This document shows positions 18,362-28,778 of a stretch of DNA of 64,000 nt, piece after piece. The DNA is taken from contig NZ_CP022600.1 of NCBI RefSeq assembly GCF_002952215.1, forward strand, positions 186,001-250,000, written 5' to 3'. The translations under genes and the position numbers were made by a program. Each line of letters starts with the position of its first letter. The stretch's first letter is position 1. This DNA is from Porphyrobacter sp. HT-58-2. Lineage in GTDB: Bacteria; Pseudomonadota; Alphaproteobacteria; Sphingomonadales; Sphingomonadaceae. Under the pieces are notes generated by a model. It did not search any database. It saw only the letters and a program-made list of their open reading frames with translations, and was not told where the DNA came from.

Positions 18362-21213
18362 GGCGCGCCGCCCTCCCCACGCTCAGCGGCGACCTTGGCA
18401 GCATGAGCGCGGGCCGCACGCTGGGCGACGTGGCTCAATTGCGCCAGCGCCAGCATGACCGCGCCGAACACGGTCAGGAACACCCCGACATCGAACAGCA
18501 TGGCGCTGGCAAGCTCGAACTTGCCGATCAGCGGCAGGCTGAAATAGTCGAACCATGACTTGAGGAAAGGCTGACCCAGCACCATCGCACCAAGCCCGGT
18601 CGCCATCGCCGCCAGCACGCCCCATGCGATGAGCTTGTGCTCGCCAAATCGCTTGCGTGCGTTTGACCAGTCATAGCCCGCGGCGAGATATTGCACGAGG
18701 AAAGCAATCGCCACCACCAATGCCGCGATGAACCCGCCGCCGGGCTGGTTATGGCCGCGCAGGAACAGGAAGATGCCGACAGTCAGCGTCAGCGGCAGGA
18801 TGATCCGGCTTGCGGCGACCAGCATCATGGGATGCCGCTCCGGCGAGTGGGCGGTATCTTCACGCCATGCCCTCAGCCGCGCGCCCGCCGCACCCACCGC
18901 AGCCGTATCGAGCAGCGCAAAGATGCCGAGCCCGGCAATACCCAGCACGATGATCTCACCCAGCGTGTCGAAGGCGCGGAAATCGACGAGGATAACATTG
19001 ACGACGTTGGTGCCGCCGCCGCCGGGCTTAGCATTGGCAAGGTGATAGGCGGCGATAGTCGCGCCCGGATCACGGGTCAGCATCGCCCAGGCGATTCCGC
19101 CGACCAGCACACCGCCGGTGACTGCAAGCGCACCATCACGCCACTTGCGCGGGGCCGAGGACAACAACGGCGGGGCCTTGGGCAAGAGATTGAGCGCCAG
19201 CAACAGCAGCAGGATCGTCACCACCTCGACCGAAATCTGGGTCAGCGCCAGATCGGGAGCAGAGAAGCGCGCAAAGGCGAGACTTATGATGAGCCCGATA
19301 ACACTGATGTAGATCAGCACCCGGAAGCGATTGCGCGCATCATTGACCACCGCCGCCGTCGCCGCGATCAGCAGCGCCCAGGCAATGACCGCCGGTGGGG
19401 GCGCCGGCAGGCCTGCGCGGCTTCCGGTGAACATGCCTCCGCCTGCAACAGCACCATCGATCACCAGCAGCACGATCACCGCAAAAGCCGCGAACAGCAT
19501 GTTCTGGAGCGAGGGCGTGTGGGTAGCGACCACCGCCTTGCGCACCCAGGTGTCGGCAAAGGCCAGCGCGGCTTCGAACATGCGCTTGGCATCGGGGAGC
19601 CCCGCGCGCTCCCAGGCGGCGAGCAGCGGCTTGTGTTGCCACAGCAGCAAGACCCCGCCCGCGACAGCGGCAAGGCTGAGGATCAGCGCGAGATTGATCC
19701 CGTGCCACAAGGCAAGCTCGAACGCGGGCACGCCCGCGCCCGTCACCACGCCTGTCACCGCTCCCACCAGCGGCGCGGCAAGGGCCATCGGGATAAGGCC
19801 CAGCAGCACCGCCAGCACGGTCAGCAGCGCCGGCGCGCCCCACATTCCGGCCGAAGGATCATGCGCGCGGGCGAACGGCTCCGGCTCGCGCGGCTTGCCG
19901 AAGAACAGGTGGATCGCCAGCCGCAGCGAATAGCCGACCGAAAAGGTTGCGCCGATCGTCGCCAGAACCGGTAGCAGCCAGGGCAGGCCAAACAACGCCA
20001 GCTTGGGTGTTTCGTAGAGCATCAGCTCCTTCGAGATGAACCCGCCCAGCGGCGGCAGGCCCGCCATCGATGCGGCGGCAAGCGTGGCGATCAATGCGGT
20101 GATCGGCATGGCCTTCGCCAGCCCGCCAAGGCGGCGTATGTCGCGCGTGCCACTCTCATGCTCGACGATGCCTGCACTCATGAACAAGGCAGCCTTGAAC
20201 GCAGCGTGGTTCAAGATATGCAGCACCGCCGCCAACGCCGCAGCTTCAAGGCTGAAGCCGAGCAGCATCACGAGCATCCCCAGCTGCGAGATGGTGGAAT
20301 AGGCAAGGATGCTTTTCAGGTCATGTCGGAACAGCGCCACCACGGCGCCGATGATCATGGTGGTCAGCCCGACGCTCGTCACGATCAGCGTGTAGGCCTC
20401 CGTCCCCGCCAGCACAGGCCACAACCGTGCGAGCAGAAACACGCCCGCCTTCACCATCGTCGCTGAATGGAGATAGGCGCTCACCGGGGTCGGCGCGGCC
20501 ATCGCGTGAGGCAACCAGAAGTGAAACGGGAACTGCGCCGACTTGGTGAAGCAGCCAAGCAGGACAAGACCGAGGATCGCCGGATAGAGCGGCGATGCCT
20601 GCACATCCTCGCCGCGTGACAGGATCGTGGCCAGATCGAAAGAGCCCGCAGCAAGACCCAGCAGGATCATGCCCCCGATCAGCGCCAGCCCGCCACCGCC
20701 TGTCACCGCCAGCGCCATGCGCGCGCCCTGCCGTGCCTCAGGCTTGTGCTGCCAGAACCCGATTAGCAGGAAGGATGCGAGGCTGGTCATCTCCCAGAAC
20801 ACCAGCAGCAGCAACACGTTGCCGGCGATCACGATCCCGAGCATCGCGCCCTGAAACAGCATCAGGCTGGCGAAGAAGCGCCCGGTATCCTCACCCTTGT
20901 AGAGATAGAAATGGGCAAAGATCACCACCAAGAAACCGATCCCGAGGATCAGCCCGGCAAACATCCAACCCAACGGGTCGACCATCAGCGCAAGATCAAG
21001 ACCCAGCGCAGGCACCCAAGCCCACGTCGCCGAGGGCACCGCGCCGCCGATTACAGGCGCGGCAAGTCCCGCAAGCAAAATGAGCCCACCCGCGCTCGCT
21101 CCGCCTGCTATGGCGGAATGCACACCGCGTCCGGCGCCGTGCAAGAGGCCGATCATCAGCGCGGCAAGAAAGGGCAGCGCGATCAGCAACAAGAGCGTCA
21201 AGGCATCAGCCAT
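18358..21213 (-). CDS. mnhA: Mrp/Mnh antiporter fused subunit A/B
   Basis: Protein of 951 residues joining the NuoL-like A subunit (about 1-770) to the B subunit (about 790-930), as in the PhaAB form of alphaproteobacteria. The A part has 'LAVFWEMTSLASFLLIGFW'-like helices (here 'LVFWEMTSLASFLLIGFW') and 'FPFHFWLPHAMAAPTPVSAY'. The MbhE-like domain is represented by 'VSVEVVTILLLLLALNLLP'-type helices and the DUF4040 part 'PDLALTQISVE'. The B part carries 'HNQPGGGFIAALVVAIAFL'. First gene of the mnhA-C-D-E-F-G operon; exports Na+ or K+ in exchange for protons and supports growth at alkaline pH or high salt in studied bacteria. Confidence 0.94.
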   Translation of the reverse strand: MADALTLLLLIALPFLAALMIGLLHGAGRGVHSAIAGGASAGGLILLAGLAAPVIGGAVPSATWAWVPALGLDLALMVDPLGWMFAGLILGIGFLVVIFAHFYLYKGEDTGRFFASLMLFQGAMLGIVIAGNVLLLLVFWEMTSLASFLLIGFWQHKPEARQGARMALAVTGGGGLALIGGMILLGLAAGSFDLATILSRGEDVQASPLYPAILGLVLLGCFTKSAQFPFHFWLPHAMAAPTPVSAYLHSATMVKAGVFLLARLWPVLAGTEAYTLIVTSVGLTTMIIGAVVALFRHDLKSILAYSTISQLGMLVMLLGFSLEAAALAAVLHILNHAAFKAALFMSAGIVEHESGTRDIRRLGGLAKAMPITALIATLAAASMAGLPPLGGFISKELMLYETPKLALFGLPWLLPVLATIGATFSVGYSLRLAIHLFFGKPREPEPFARAHDPSAGMWGAPALLTVLAVLLGLIPMALAAPLVGAVTGVVTGAGVPAFELALWHGINLALILSLAAVAGGVLLLWQHKPLLAAWERAGLPDAKRMFEAALAFADTWVRKAVVATHTPSLQNMLFAAFAVIVLLVIDGAVAGGGMFTGSRAGLPAPPPAVIAWALLIAATAAVVNDARNRFRVLIYISVIGLIISLAFARFSAPDLALTQISVEVVTILLLLLALNLLPKAPPLLSSAPRKWRDGALAVTGGVLVGGIAWAMLTRDPGATIAAYHLANAKPGGGGTNVVNVILVDFRAFDTLGEIIVLGIAGLGIFALLDTAAVGAAGARLRAWREDTAHSPERHPMMLVAASRIILPLTLTVGIFLFLRGHNQPGGGFIAALVVAIAFLVQYLAAGYDWSNARKRFGEHKLIAWGVLAAMATGLGAMVLGQPFLKSWFDYFSLPLIGKFELASAMLFDVGVFLTVFGAVMLALAQLSHVAQRAARAHAAKVAAERGEGGAP

Positions 21214-21430
21214 TGGCGGCCCCGGTTATCCTTTCTTGCGAAAATGCCATGCCCAAAGCGCCACTTGCGCCCGTTGCACGGGCCATAGACGAGAGGCTTA
21301 TGGAAGCACAACCCGCTGCGCCGCAGATCGGTTCCTGACCCAGGCTTTGCCGCGCCCCGGCAACCAAAACTAGGCCACCGGATACAAAACCGAGTTTGTG
21401 TTGCACGCCGCTTGGCCTAGCAGCGCAGGG
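21214..21430. promoter_or_regulatory. Divergent promoter region between mnhA and cysD
   Basis: Two divergent operons start here, so both promoters lie in these 217 bases. A 6-base stem with a 3-base loop (gcccgt-tgc-acgggc, 21269-21283) lies 56-70 bases upstream of mnhA. An 8-base inverted repeat (ctaggcca at 21370-21377, tggcctag at 21413-21420) lies just ahead of cysD. I could not place -35/-10 boxes with confidence. Confidence 0.45.
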
Positions 21431-22333
21431 ATGCGTTGCCTGACTCATCTCGAACGGCTCGAAGCCGAAAGCATCCATATCTTCCGCGAAGTCGTCGCCG
21501 AGGCGGAAAACCCGGTCATGCTCTATTCGGTGGGCAAGGATTCCTCGGTGATGCTGCATCTGGCGCGGAAGGCCTTCTACCCCGCGCCGCCGCCCTTCCC
21601 GATGCTGCACGTGGCGAGCGGGTGGGACTTTGCCGACTTGCTGGCCCACCGCGACCGGACGGTGCGGGAATATGGGCTGAAGCTGATAATCGCTCAGAAC
21701 GAGGAGGCCGAGGCGCAGGGCATCAACCCCTTCGACACCGGCAGCGCGCTCTATTCGCAGGCGCAGCTGACCGACCCGCTGAAGCGCGCGCTGACCGCCC
21801 ACGGCTTTGACGCGGCCTTCGGCGGCGGGCGACGCGATGAGGAAAAGGCGCGCGCGAAAGAGCGCATCTTCAGCTTCCGCAACGCCGCCCATCGCTGGGA
21901 CCCCAAGAACCAGCGCCCAGAGCTGTGGAACCTCTACAACGCGAAGAAGGCCAAGGGTGAGAGTATCCGCGTCTTCCCGATCTCGAACTGGACCGAGCTC
22001 GACATCTGGCAATACATCGCGCTCGAAAAGATCGACATCGTCCCGCTCTATTTCAGCAAGCCCCGCCCCACGGTGGAGCGCGACGGGATGATCCTTGTGG
22101 TCGATGACGACCGCTTCCGGCTCGAACCGGGCGAAGAGCCGGTCACCCGTTCGGTCCGCTTTCGCACTCTCGGCTGCTACCCGCTGACTGGCGCGACCCT
22201 CAGCGATGCGACCGAAATGAACGACATCATTCAGGAAATGCTGCTCGCCAGCGGCTCGGAACGTCAAGGCCGCGCGATTGACAAGGGGCAATCTGCGAGC
22301 ATGGAAGACAAGAAGCAGGAGGGTTACTTCTGA
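21431..22333 (+). CDS. cysD: Sulfate adenylyltransferase subunit 2 (CysD)
   Basis: ATP sulfurylase small subunit, 300 residues, which makes adenylylsulfate from ATP and sulfate together with CysN. Start at 21431 aligns with the CysD N-terminus ('[18 protein letters not shown]'). The PP-loop ATP site is '[20 protein letters not shown]', and '[20 protein letters not shown]' and '[13 protein letters not shown]' are diagnostic. The C-terminus ends 'DKKQEGYF', standard for CysD. The stop overlaps the cysNC start (TGATG). GTG at 21398 is in frame but adds non-homologous residues. Confidence 0.97.
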   Translation: MRCLTHLERLEAESIHIFREVVAEAENPVMLYSVGKDSSVMLHLARKAFYPAPPPFPMLHVASGWDFADLLAHRDRTVREYGLKLIIAQNEEAEAQGINPFDTGSALYSQAQLTDPLKRALTAHGFDAAFGGGRRDEEKARAKERIFSFRNAAHRWDPKNQRPELWNLYNAKKAKGESIRVFPISNWTELDIWQYIALEKIDIVPLYFSKPRPTVERDGMILVVDDDRFRLEPGEEPVTRSVRFRTLGCYPLTGATLSDATEMNDIIQEMLLASGSERQGRAIDKGQSASMEDKKQEGYF

Positions 22334-24243
22334 TGAACACCCCCTCCTCCTTTCAGACCGACGCCCTCATCGCAGAGGATATCGACGCCTATCTCTTGTC
22401 GCACCAACACAAGAGCCTGCTGCGCTTCATCACTTGCGGCAGCGTGGATGACGGCAAGTCGACCCTGATCGGGCGGCTGCTGTACGACTCCAAGATGATC
22501 TTCGAAGATCAGCTCGCCGCGCTGGAAAGCGACAGCATCAAGCACGGCACGCAGGGGCAGGACATCGACTTCGCCCTGCTGGTCGATGGTCTCGCCGCCG
22601 AGCGCGAACAGGGCATCACCATCGACGTCGCCTACCGGTTCTTCACCACCGAAAAGCGCAAGTTCATCGTCGCCGACACGCCGGGGCATGAGCAATACAC
22701 CCGCAACATGGTGACCGGCGCTTCGACGGCTGACCTCGCCGTGATCCTGATCGATGCAAGGAAAGGCGTGCTGCAACAGACGCGGCGGCATTCCTATCTG
22801 GTTCACCTGCTCGGCATCCGCCATGTGGTGCTGGCGGTGAACAAGATGGATCTGGTCGGCTATGACCAAGCCGTGTTTGACCGCATCGTGGCCGATTACC
22901 GCGCCTTTGCCAGCAGCATCGGGATCGCGGATTTCACCGCCATCCCGATCTCGGGCTTCAAGGGTGACAATATCACCGCCGCTTCGGCCAATACCCCCTG
23001 GTATGCCGGGCCGTCGCTGATCCACCACCTCGAAACCGTCGAAGTCGACGCCGCCGACGCGCAAGCCCAGCCGTTCCGTATGCCGGTGCAATGGGTTAAC
23101 CGGCCCAATCTCGACTTCCGGGGCTTCGCCGGACAGATCGCCAGCGGCACAGTGCGCCCCGGGGATGCGGTGCGGATCGTGCCTTCGGGCAAGACCAGCA
23201 CAATTAAGACGATCACGACCTTCGATGGCGACCTTGAAGAAGCCGTCGCGGGCCAGTCGGTCACCCTGACCCTCGCCGACGAAGTCGATTGCTCGCGTGG
23301 CGATCTGATCGCGGCAGCGGACGACCCGCCGCAGGCCTCAGACCAGTTCCGCGCGACCTTCGTGTGGATGGACGAGGAAGCATTGAAGCCCGGGCGCGGA
23401 TATTGGCTGAAAATCGGCACACAGGTCGTCACCGCTACTGTACAGCCGCCCGAATATGAGATCGACGTCAACAGCCGCGAGCATCTTGCCGCCAAAACGC
23501 TCCATCTCAACAGCATCGGGGTTGCCGAGCTCGCAACAGATCGCCCGATTGCCTTCGAGCCGTACGATAGGAGCCGTCAGCTCGGCGGGTTCATCCTAAT
23601 CGACAAGTTCACCAACGCCACAGTGGCAGCAGGGATGATCACATTCAGCCTGCGCCGGGCGGACAACATCCACTGGCAGCCGACCGCGATCACTCGCGCG
23701 GATCATGCCGCGATGAAGAACCAGACTCCGCGTGTGCTGTGGTTCACCGGGCTTTCGGGCAGTGGCAAGTCGACTATCGCAAACGCGGTCGAACAGCAGC
23801 TATTCCTGATGAACCGCCACACCTTCCTGCTCGATGGCGACAATGTCCGCCACGGCCTCAACCGCGATCTCGGCTTTACCGAGGCCGACCGGATCGAAAA
23901 TATTCGTCGCGTGGGCGAAGTCGCGAGGCTGATGGCGGATGCGGGGCTGATCGTGCTGACCGCCTTTATCTCGCCCTTCCGGGCCGAACGCGAGATGGTG
24001 CGCGCCATGCTTCCTGAAGGCGAGTTCATCGAGATTTTCGTCGACACCCCGCTCGCGGTGGCCGAAGCACGCGACGTGAAGGGTCTTTACAAGAAGGCCC
24101 GATCGGGTCAGCTCAAGAACTTCACTGGCATCGACAGCCCCTATGAGCCGCCCGAGAATCCTGAAATCCGCGTCAACACGGTCGACATGACCCCGGAGGA
24201 AGCGGCGCGCCACATCATCGACCGGATTCTTCCGCTCAAATGA
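22333..24243 (+). CDS. cysNC: Fused sulfate adenylyltransferase subunit 1 / APS kinase (CysNC)
   Basis: Bifunctional protein of 636 residues. The N-terminal GTPase (CysN, about 25-450) drives adenylylsulfate formation: P-loop 'GSVDDGKST' (36-44), '[11 protein letters not shown]' and 'NKMD'. The C-terminal APS kinase (about 463-636) phosphorylates APS to PAPS: 'GLSGSGKST' (473-481), '[10 protein letters not shown]' and '[10 protein letters not shown]'. Fusion of the two activities is frequent in alphaproteobacteria. It overlaps cysD by 1 base and cysQ by 4 bases, so the three steps are made as one unit. Confidence 0.96.
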   Translation: MNTPSSFQTDALIAEDIDAYLLSHQHKSLLRFITCGSVDDGKSTLIGRLLYDSKMIFEDQLAALESDSIKHGTQGQDIDFALLVDGLAAEREQGITIDVAYRFFTTEKRKFIVADTPGHEQYTRNMVTGASTADLAVILIDARKGVLQQTRRHSYLVHLLGIRHVVLAVNKMDLVGYDQAVFDRIVADYRAFASSIGIADFTAIPISGFKGDNITAASANTPWYAGPSLIHHLETVEVDAADAQAQPFRMPVQWVNRPNLDFRGFAGQIASGTVRPGDAVRIVPSGKTSTIKTITTFDGDLEEAVAGQSVTLTLADEVDCSRGDLIAAADDPPQASDQFRATFVWMDEEALKPGRGYWLKIGTQVVTATVQPPEYEIDVNSREHLAAKTLHLNSIGVAELATDRPIAFEPYDRSRQLGGFILIDKFTNATVAAGMITFSLRRADNIHWQPTAITRADHAAMKNQTPRVLWFTGLSGSGKSTIANAVEQQLFLMNRHTFLLDGDNVRHGLNRDLGFTEADRIENIRRVGEVARLMADAGLIVLTAFISPFRAEREMVRAMLPEGEFIEIFVDTPLAVAEARDVKGLYKKARSGQLKNFTGIDSPYEPPENPEIRVNTVDMTPEEAARHIIDRILPLK

Positions 24244-24995
24244 CGGATACAGCTCTTTCCGATGCGGCGCTGGCTGCGCAGGTGGCGTTGGACGCAGGGC
24301 GCCTGCTTCGGGTGGTGCTCGAGCAATCGGGGCTCAAGGGCAAGGCGCTGGGCGAAGCAGGGGACGCCGCGGCCAATCGCCTGATCTGTGATGCGATCCG
24401 CGCTGCGCGACCGGATGATGGGCTTTTGTCGGAAGAGGAACGCGACAATCCCGCCCGACTGGACAAGTCGCGCGTCTGGATTATCGATCCGGTTGATGGC
24501 ACCCGCGAATATGGCGAAGGTCGCGTTGACTGGGCGGTGCATGTTGCACTGGCGATTGACGGCGTACCGGTGACCGGCGCCGTCGGCTTGCCGGGCCTGC
24601 CGGGCGAAGTGGTGCTGCGTTCCGACCAACCCGCACCACTGCCCGCGCTGGCGAGCACGCCGCGCTTCCTCGTCAGCCGCTCTCGCCCGGCCGCCGAGGC
24701 AGAGGCTGTCGCTGCTGCGCTTGGCGGGAAACTGGTGCCGATGGGCAGCGCCGGGGCCAAGGCAATGGCGGTGGTGCGAGGCGAGGCAGAGGTTTATCTC
24801 CATTCAGGCGGCCAGCACGAGTGGGATAGCTGTGCGCCGGTGGCCGTAGCCCGCGCCCATGGCCTCCACTGTTCGCGCATCGACGGAAGCCCGCTGGTCT
24901 ATAACCGGCCGAACACTTTCATGCCGGACCTTCTGATTTGCCGTCCCGAATTGGCTGAGGTCGTGTTGACGCAGGTAGCGCGGCTGAAAGACTAA
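24240..24995 (+). CDS. cysQ: 3'(2'),5'-bisphosphate nucleotidase (CysQ)
   Basis: Inositol-monophosphatase-fold phosphatase of 251 residues. It likely hydrolyses 3'-phosphoadenosine 5'-phosphate, the by-product of PAPS use. Metal-binding motifs: 'LLSEEERDN', '[11 protein letters not shown]' (the D-P-x-D-G-T/S motif) and '[12 protein letters not shown]'. Coupled to cysNC by ATGA, which supports the PAP(S)-phosphatase role over a general inositol phosphatase. Its stop overlaps the stop of the converging apt gene by 4 bases. Confidence 0.93.
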   Translation: MTDTALSDAALAAQVALDAGRLLRVVLEQSGLKGKALGEAGDAAANRLICDAIRAARPDDGLLSEEERDNPARLDKSRVWIIDPVDGTREYGEGRVDWAVHVALAIDGVPVTGAVGLPGLPGEVVLRSDQPAPLPALASTPRFLVSRSRPAAEAEAVAAALGGKLVPMGSAGAKAMAVVRGEAEVYLHSGGQHEWDSCAPVAVARAHGLHCSRIDGSPLVYNRPNTFMPDLLICRPELAEVVLTQVARLKD

Positions 24996-25543
24996 TCCCC
25001 GTCAAACGCCATTAGCGCATCGACGGTCACGCCCGCTGCGCGCAGGCGGCTTGCACCGCCCAAATCGGGCAGGTCGATCACGAACAGCGCGTGGCTGACC
25101 AACGCGCCTGCCTTGCGGAGCAGTTCGGCGGATGCCAGCGCAGTGCCGCCGGTCGCGATCAGATCGTCGACCATCACCACGTTCTGCCCCGGCTCGATCG
25201 CGCCCGGATCCATTTCCAGCCGGTCGGTGCCGTATTCAAGGGCGTAGTCGATGCCGATGGTCTCGATCGGGAGCTTGCCCGGCTTGCGCACCGGCACAAA
25301 GCCGACGCCGAGCTGCACCGCGACCGCCGCGCCGAAGATGAAGCCGCGTGCTTCCATCCCGGCGATCTTGTCAGCACCCACTGCATCGGCCAGCTCGGCA
25401 AGGTGACGGACACTCGCCGCCATGCCTTGATGATGGCCGATCAACGTCGTGATGTCGCGAAACTGGATCCCGGCGTGGGGGAAGTCCGGCACGGTGCGCA
25501 CAAGCGCCTTGAGCTCGTCACGTGAGAGATGCGGTGCGGTCAT
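24992..25543 (-). CDS. apt: Adenine phosphoribosyltransferase
   Basis: Purine salvage enzyme of 183 residues converting adenine and PRPP to AMP. Type I phosphoribosyltransferase signature 'VVMVDDLIATGGTA' and the N-terminal 'VPDFPHAGIQFRDITTL' are characteristic of Apt, as is 'GMEARGFIFGAAVA'. ATG at 25543 is used; the frame extends upstream without homology. It lies downstream of the cytochrome c1 gene on the same strand, about 100 bases away with a GC-rich hairpin between, so it is probably a separate unit. Confidence 0.96.
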   Translation of the reverse strand: MTAPHLSRDELKALVRTVPDFPHAGIQFRDITTLIGHHQGMAASVRHLAELADAVGADKIAGMEARGFIFGAAVAVQLGVGFVPVRKPGKLPIETIGIDYALEYGTDRLEMDPGAIEPGQNVVMVDDLIATGGTALASAELLRKAGALVSHALFVIDLPDLGGASRLRAAGVTVDALMAFDGD

Positions 25544-25580
25544 TTCGGGTGATGCCCCTTTCCCGCCGCTCAATGCACAA

Positions 25581-25613
25581 GCGCCCCGCCATCCGCAAGG
25601 GACAACGGGGCGC
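25581..25613 (-). terminator. Possible terminator after cytochrome c1
   Basis: An 8-base GC stem (gcgccccg at 25581-25588, cggggcgc at 25606-25613) with a 17-base loop lies 34 bases past the cytochrome c1 stop. On the minus strand only a weak T-rich stretch follows, so it may be a partial terminator or attenuator before apt. Confidence 0.4.
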
Positions 25614-25646
25614 CTGAACATTGTCAGCGCTGGAGCAAGAGGAGGA

Positions 25647-26504
25647 TTAGCCCTTCTTCGGCTTCATGCCGGCCCAGATCTGCTTGTAGCTGAGGAAAGC
25701 CAGCATGGTAGCGAACAGCAGGAAGCCGATCACAAACCAACCGGTCTGCTTGCGCTGCACCAGCGAAGGCTCAGCCGTCCAGGTGAGGAACGCAGCCACG
25801 TCAGCCGACATCTGCGAGATGGTTGCTTCAGTGCCGTCGGCATAGGTAACCTGTCCGTCAATAGCGAGCGGCGGTGCCATGGCGATGTTGACGTTCGGGA
25901 AGTGCTTGTTGAAGTAGAGGCCGGTCGGAGTTTCGAAACCGACCTTCGCCGCCTTCTCAGCATCCGGCTCGCCATAACCGGTCAGCAGGTCATAGACGTA
26001 ATTCGAGCCGTCATGACGCGCCTTGGTCATCAGCGAGAGATCCGGCGGAATGGCGTTGTTGTTGGCCGCCGCAGCCGCGATGGCGTTGGGGAACGGCATC
26101 GGGAAGTAGTCCGTCGGAAGACCCGGCCGGGTCGTCGTTTCGCCGGTGTTCGGATCAATGCCCGGAACGGTCCACGCGGCCGCCTCGGCATCGACTTCGG
26201 CTTCGGTGTAACCGAGTTCGCGCAGGTTGCGGAAGGCGACAAACTTAAGGCTGTGGCAAGCCGAGCAGACCTCCTTGTACACCTGATAGCCGCGCTGCAG
26301 CTGGGCGTAGTCCCACTTGCCAAGCGGGCCATCGAAGCTGAACCCGCCAACGGGGCCGCTGCCGTGCTCGTAGAAGGCATAGGAGGGCTGCTTTTCCGGC
26401 GCCGGGCCGAAGGCGTAGTTATAGGCACCGGGCAGGAGCGACCACAGCACCAGCACCGCGGTGATGGCGAGGCCTGCAATAATGCCTCCGAGACGAATAG
26501 ACAT
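25647..26504 (-). CDS. petC: Ubiquinol-cytochrome c reductase, cytochrome c1
   Basis: Cytochrome c1 of the bc1 complex, 285 residues, periplasmic with N- and C-terminal membrane helices (about 7-24 and 255-275). Heme c is attached at 'CSACH' (80-84); the axial Met is Met209 in 'NIAMAPPL'. 'PPDLSLMTKAR' is the conserved region after the heme. It passes electrons from the Rieske protein to cytochrome c. Third gene of the bc1 operon, 54 bases after cytochrome b. Confidence 0.97.
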   Translation of the reverse strand: MSIRLGGIIAGLAITAVLVLWSLLPGAYNYAFGPAPEKQPSYAFYEHGSGPVGGFSFDGPLGKWDYAQLQRGYQVYKEVCSACHSLKFVAFRNLRELGYTEAEVDAEAAAWTVPGIDPNTGETTTRPGLPTDYFPMPFPNAIAAAAANNNAIPPDLSLMTKARHDGSNYVYDLLTGYGEPDAEKAAKVGFETPTGLYFNKHFPNVNIAMAPPLAIDGQVTYADGTEATISQMSADVAAFLTWTAEPSLVQRKQTGWFVIGFLLFATMLAFLSYKQIWAGMKPKKG

Positions 26505-26558
26505 GTCCGAACTCTTTCTCGTTATCGGTTCAGATGATGCGGGACTGCACCCGGCCGA

Positions 26559-27920
26559 TCACTCGGCCGGTTGCAGCGAACCATCGGTGGCGGTGCCGGT
26601 GTTGCCGGCGTCCACGACGCCAGCGCGCGGGGCGTCAGCGGCCTCGTCCTTGCCGACCACCGCTTCGGTGATCGAGAAGGGCAGCGGCTTGGGCACTTCG
26701 ATCTGACTGACGATCGGCAGGATCACCAGGAAGTGAAGGAAGTAGTACGCCGTGGCGACCTGGCTCAGCACCACATAGGGTTCTTCAGCAGGCGCACCGC
26801 CCGCAATGAACAGCACCACCATGCAGGGGATGAAGCCGAACCAGAAGAACTTGCGGAACAGCGGACGGTAGTGACCCGAGCGAACCGGGCTCTTGTCCAG
26901 CCAGGGCAGAATGAACCACAGCAGAATGGCGCCGAACATCGCGATCACGCCCAGAAGCTTGGCCGGGATCAGCACGATGCCTGTGAACGGAATGCTGAGG
27001 TCGCCCGTGAAGGCGCGCAGGATCGCGTAGAACGGCCAGAAGTACCATTCGGGAACGATGTGTGCCGGGGTCGAGAGCGGGTTCGCCTCGATGTAGTTGT
27101 CGGGGTGACCCAGGGCGTTGGGCAGGAAGAACACCATGGTGGTGAACAGGATCAGGAACACGCCAAGGCCAAAGCCATCCTTTGCCGTGTAGTAAGGATG
27201 GAACGGCACAGTGTCCGATTCCTGCTTAACTTCCACGCCAGTCGGGTTCGACGAGCCGGGGATGTGCAGCGCCCAGATATGCAGGATCACGACGCCCGCA
27301 ATCACGAAGGGTAGCAAGAAGTGCAACGAGAAGAAGCGGTTCAGCGCGGCGTTGTCAGGCGCAAAACCGCCCAGCAGCCACACCTGCAGAGGCTCGCCCA
27401 CCAGCGGGATCGCCGAGAACAGACCGGTGATAACCTGCGCACCCCAGAAGCTCATCTGGCCCCACGGCAGCACGTAGCCCATGAAGGCGGTTGCCATCAT
27501 CAGCAGGAAGATCACCACGCCCAACAGCCAGATCATCTCGCGCGGGGCCTTGTAGGACGAATAGAAGAACCCGCGGAAAATGTGCAGGTAGATCACGATG
27601 AAAAAGAAGCTCGCCCCGTTGGCGTGAGCATAGCGCAGCATCCAGCCGTAGTTGACGTTGCGCATGATGTGCTCGACCGTGCCGAAAGCGACTTGTGCAT
27701 TCGCCGCGTAGTGCATCGCAAGCACGACGCCAGTTACGATCTGGATCATCAGGCAGAAGCCGGCAAGCACGCCGAAGTTCCACATGTAGTTGAGGTTGCG
27801 CGGCACCGGATAACCGGCACCCACCGCGTTGTAGACGAGCCGCGGCAGCGGCAGTTTCTCGTCCAGCCACTTGGTCAGAGCGGTCTGCGGTTCATATTGC
27901 TTGGCCCAGGCGAAACTCAT
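26559..27920 (-). CDS. petB: Ubiquinol-cytochrome c reductase, cytochrome b
   Basis: Cytochrome b, 453 residues, eight membrane helices, with the quinol-oxidation (Qo) signature '[15 protein letters not shown]' and '[17 protein letters not shown]'. Heme-ligand histidines lie in 'VLAMHYAA', '[12 protein letters not shown]' and the paired region '[12 protein letters not shown]'. The C-terminal 45 residues after the last helix ('[20 protein letters not shown]') form a soluble acidic tail not needed for the core fold. Middle gene of the operon, 67 bases after the Rieske gene. Confidence 0.97.
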   Translation of the reverse strand: MSFAWAKQYEPQTALTKWLDEKLPLPRLVYNAVGAGYPVPRNLNYMWNFGVLAGFCLMIQIVTGVVLAMHYAANAQVAFGTVEHIMRNVNYGWMLRYAHANGASFFFIVIYLHIFRGFFYSSYKAPREMIWLLGVVIFLLMMATAFMGYVLPWGQMSFWGAQVITGLFSAIPLVGEPLQVWLLGGFAPDNAALNRFFSLHFLLPFVIAGVVILHIWALHIPGSSNPTGVEVKQESDTVPFHPYYTAKDGFGLGVFLILFTTMVFFLPNALGHPDNYIEANPLSTPAHIVPEWYFWPFYAILRAFTGDLSIPFTGIVLIPAKLLGVIAMFGAILLWFILPWLDKSPVRSGHYRPLFRKFFWFGFIPCMVVLFIAGGAPAEEPYVVLSQVATAYYFLHFLVILPIVSQIEVPKPLPFSITEAVVGKDEAADAPRAGVVDAGNTGTATDGSLQPAE

Positions 27921-27987
27921 GGCGTTCTCTCGGCTTGATCGGTGTTAAGGAAACGGTCGATTATCGTTATCGTTCAGATACGAAAGC

Positions 27988-28551
27988 TCAGCCGACGCGG
28001 ATGACGGTGTCGGACTTAAAGCTATATTCCGGCACCATCAGATTGAGCGGCGCAGGGCCCTTGCGGATGCGGCCGGCGACATCATAGTGCGAACCGTGGC
28101 AGGGGCAGAAGTAGCCGCCGAATTCACCCTTGTTCTCGCCTTCGGCAGCACCCAGCGGCACGCAACCGAGATGGGTGCAGACGCCCATCGTGACGAGGAT
28201 GTCTTCGTGGCCTTCCTTGGTACGCTCGGCCAAGGTCTGGGGATCGCGCATCGAGGCGCCGTCATCGGCCTTGGCCTTGGCGATTTCCTCCGCGGTAAGC
28301 CGCTTCACGAACAGCGGCTGCTTGCGAAAGCTGGCCTTGATGCTCTGGCCCGGCTGGATCGCGCCGACATCAACTTCAGTGGTGCTCGCGGCGAGGACGT
28401 CCTGCGACGGTGCCATCTGGCTGACCAGCGGCAGCAAAACCGAAGCGCCGCCAACGCCCGCAGTGCTCAGCGCGGCAATGTGAATCCAGTCGCGGCGGCG
28501 AACGCCCTCCTGAGTGTCCGATGCGATGGTAGCGGCCGTGTCAGAAGCCAT
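27988..28551 (-). CDS. petA: Ubiquinol-cytochrome c reductase, Rieske iron-sulfur subunit
   Basis: Rieske protein of 187 residues with an N-terminal Tat-type signal/anchor ('VRRRDWIHIAALSTAGVGG'). The [2Fe-2S] ligands are Cys125, His127, Cys149 and His152 in 'CTHLGC' and 'CPCHGSHYD'; Cys130 and Cys151 form the usual disulfide. Takes the first electron from quinol and moves to cytochrome c1. First gene of the operon, so its promoter is in 28552-28778. Confidence 0.97.
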   Translation of the reverse strand: MASDTAATIASDTQEGVRRRDWIHIAALSTAGVGGASVLLPLVSQMAPSQDVLAASTTEVDVGAIQPGQSIKASFRKQPLFVKRLTAEEIAKAKADDGASMRDPQTLAERTKEGHEDILVTMGVCTHLGCVPLGAAEGENKGEFGGYFCPCHGSHYDVAGRIRKGPAPLNLMVPEYSFKSDTVIRVG

Positions 28552-28778
28552 TTGATCTTACCCTGCTCGTTTTGCCGCGCCGGAAAATGGCCTGCGCGGC
28601 GTGGTGTCAAGTGACGGGGCAGATACCCCGAAAGCGTCCGTCGATTGGTCCCTGTTCCAGCCGGGGCAGCGCCATCAGACGCACCTCACCCGGAACTTGC
28701 GCGGGGCAATTAACGGCAATTCCGCAAGAATCCAACCGTGTTTTGATCAAAGCCCGTTTACCCGCGTGCAAGCCGACA

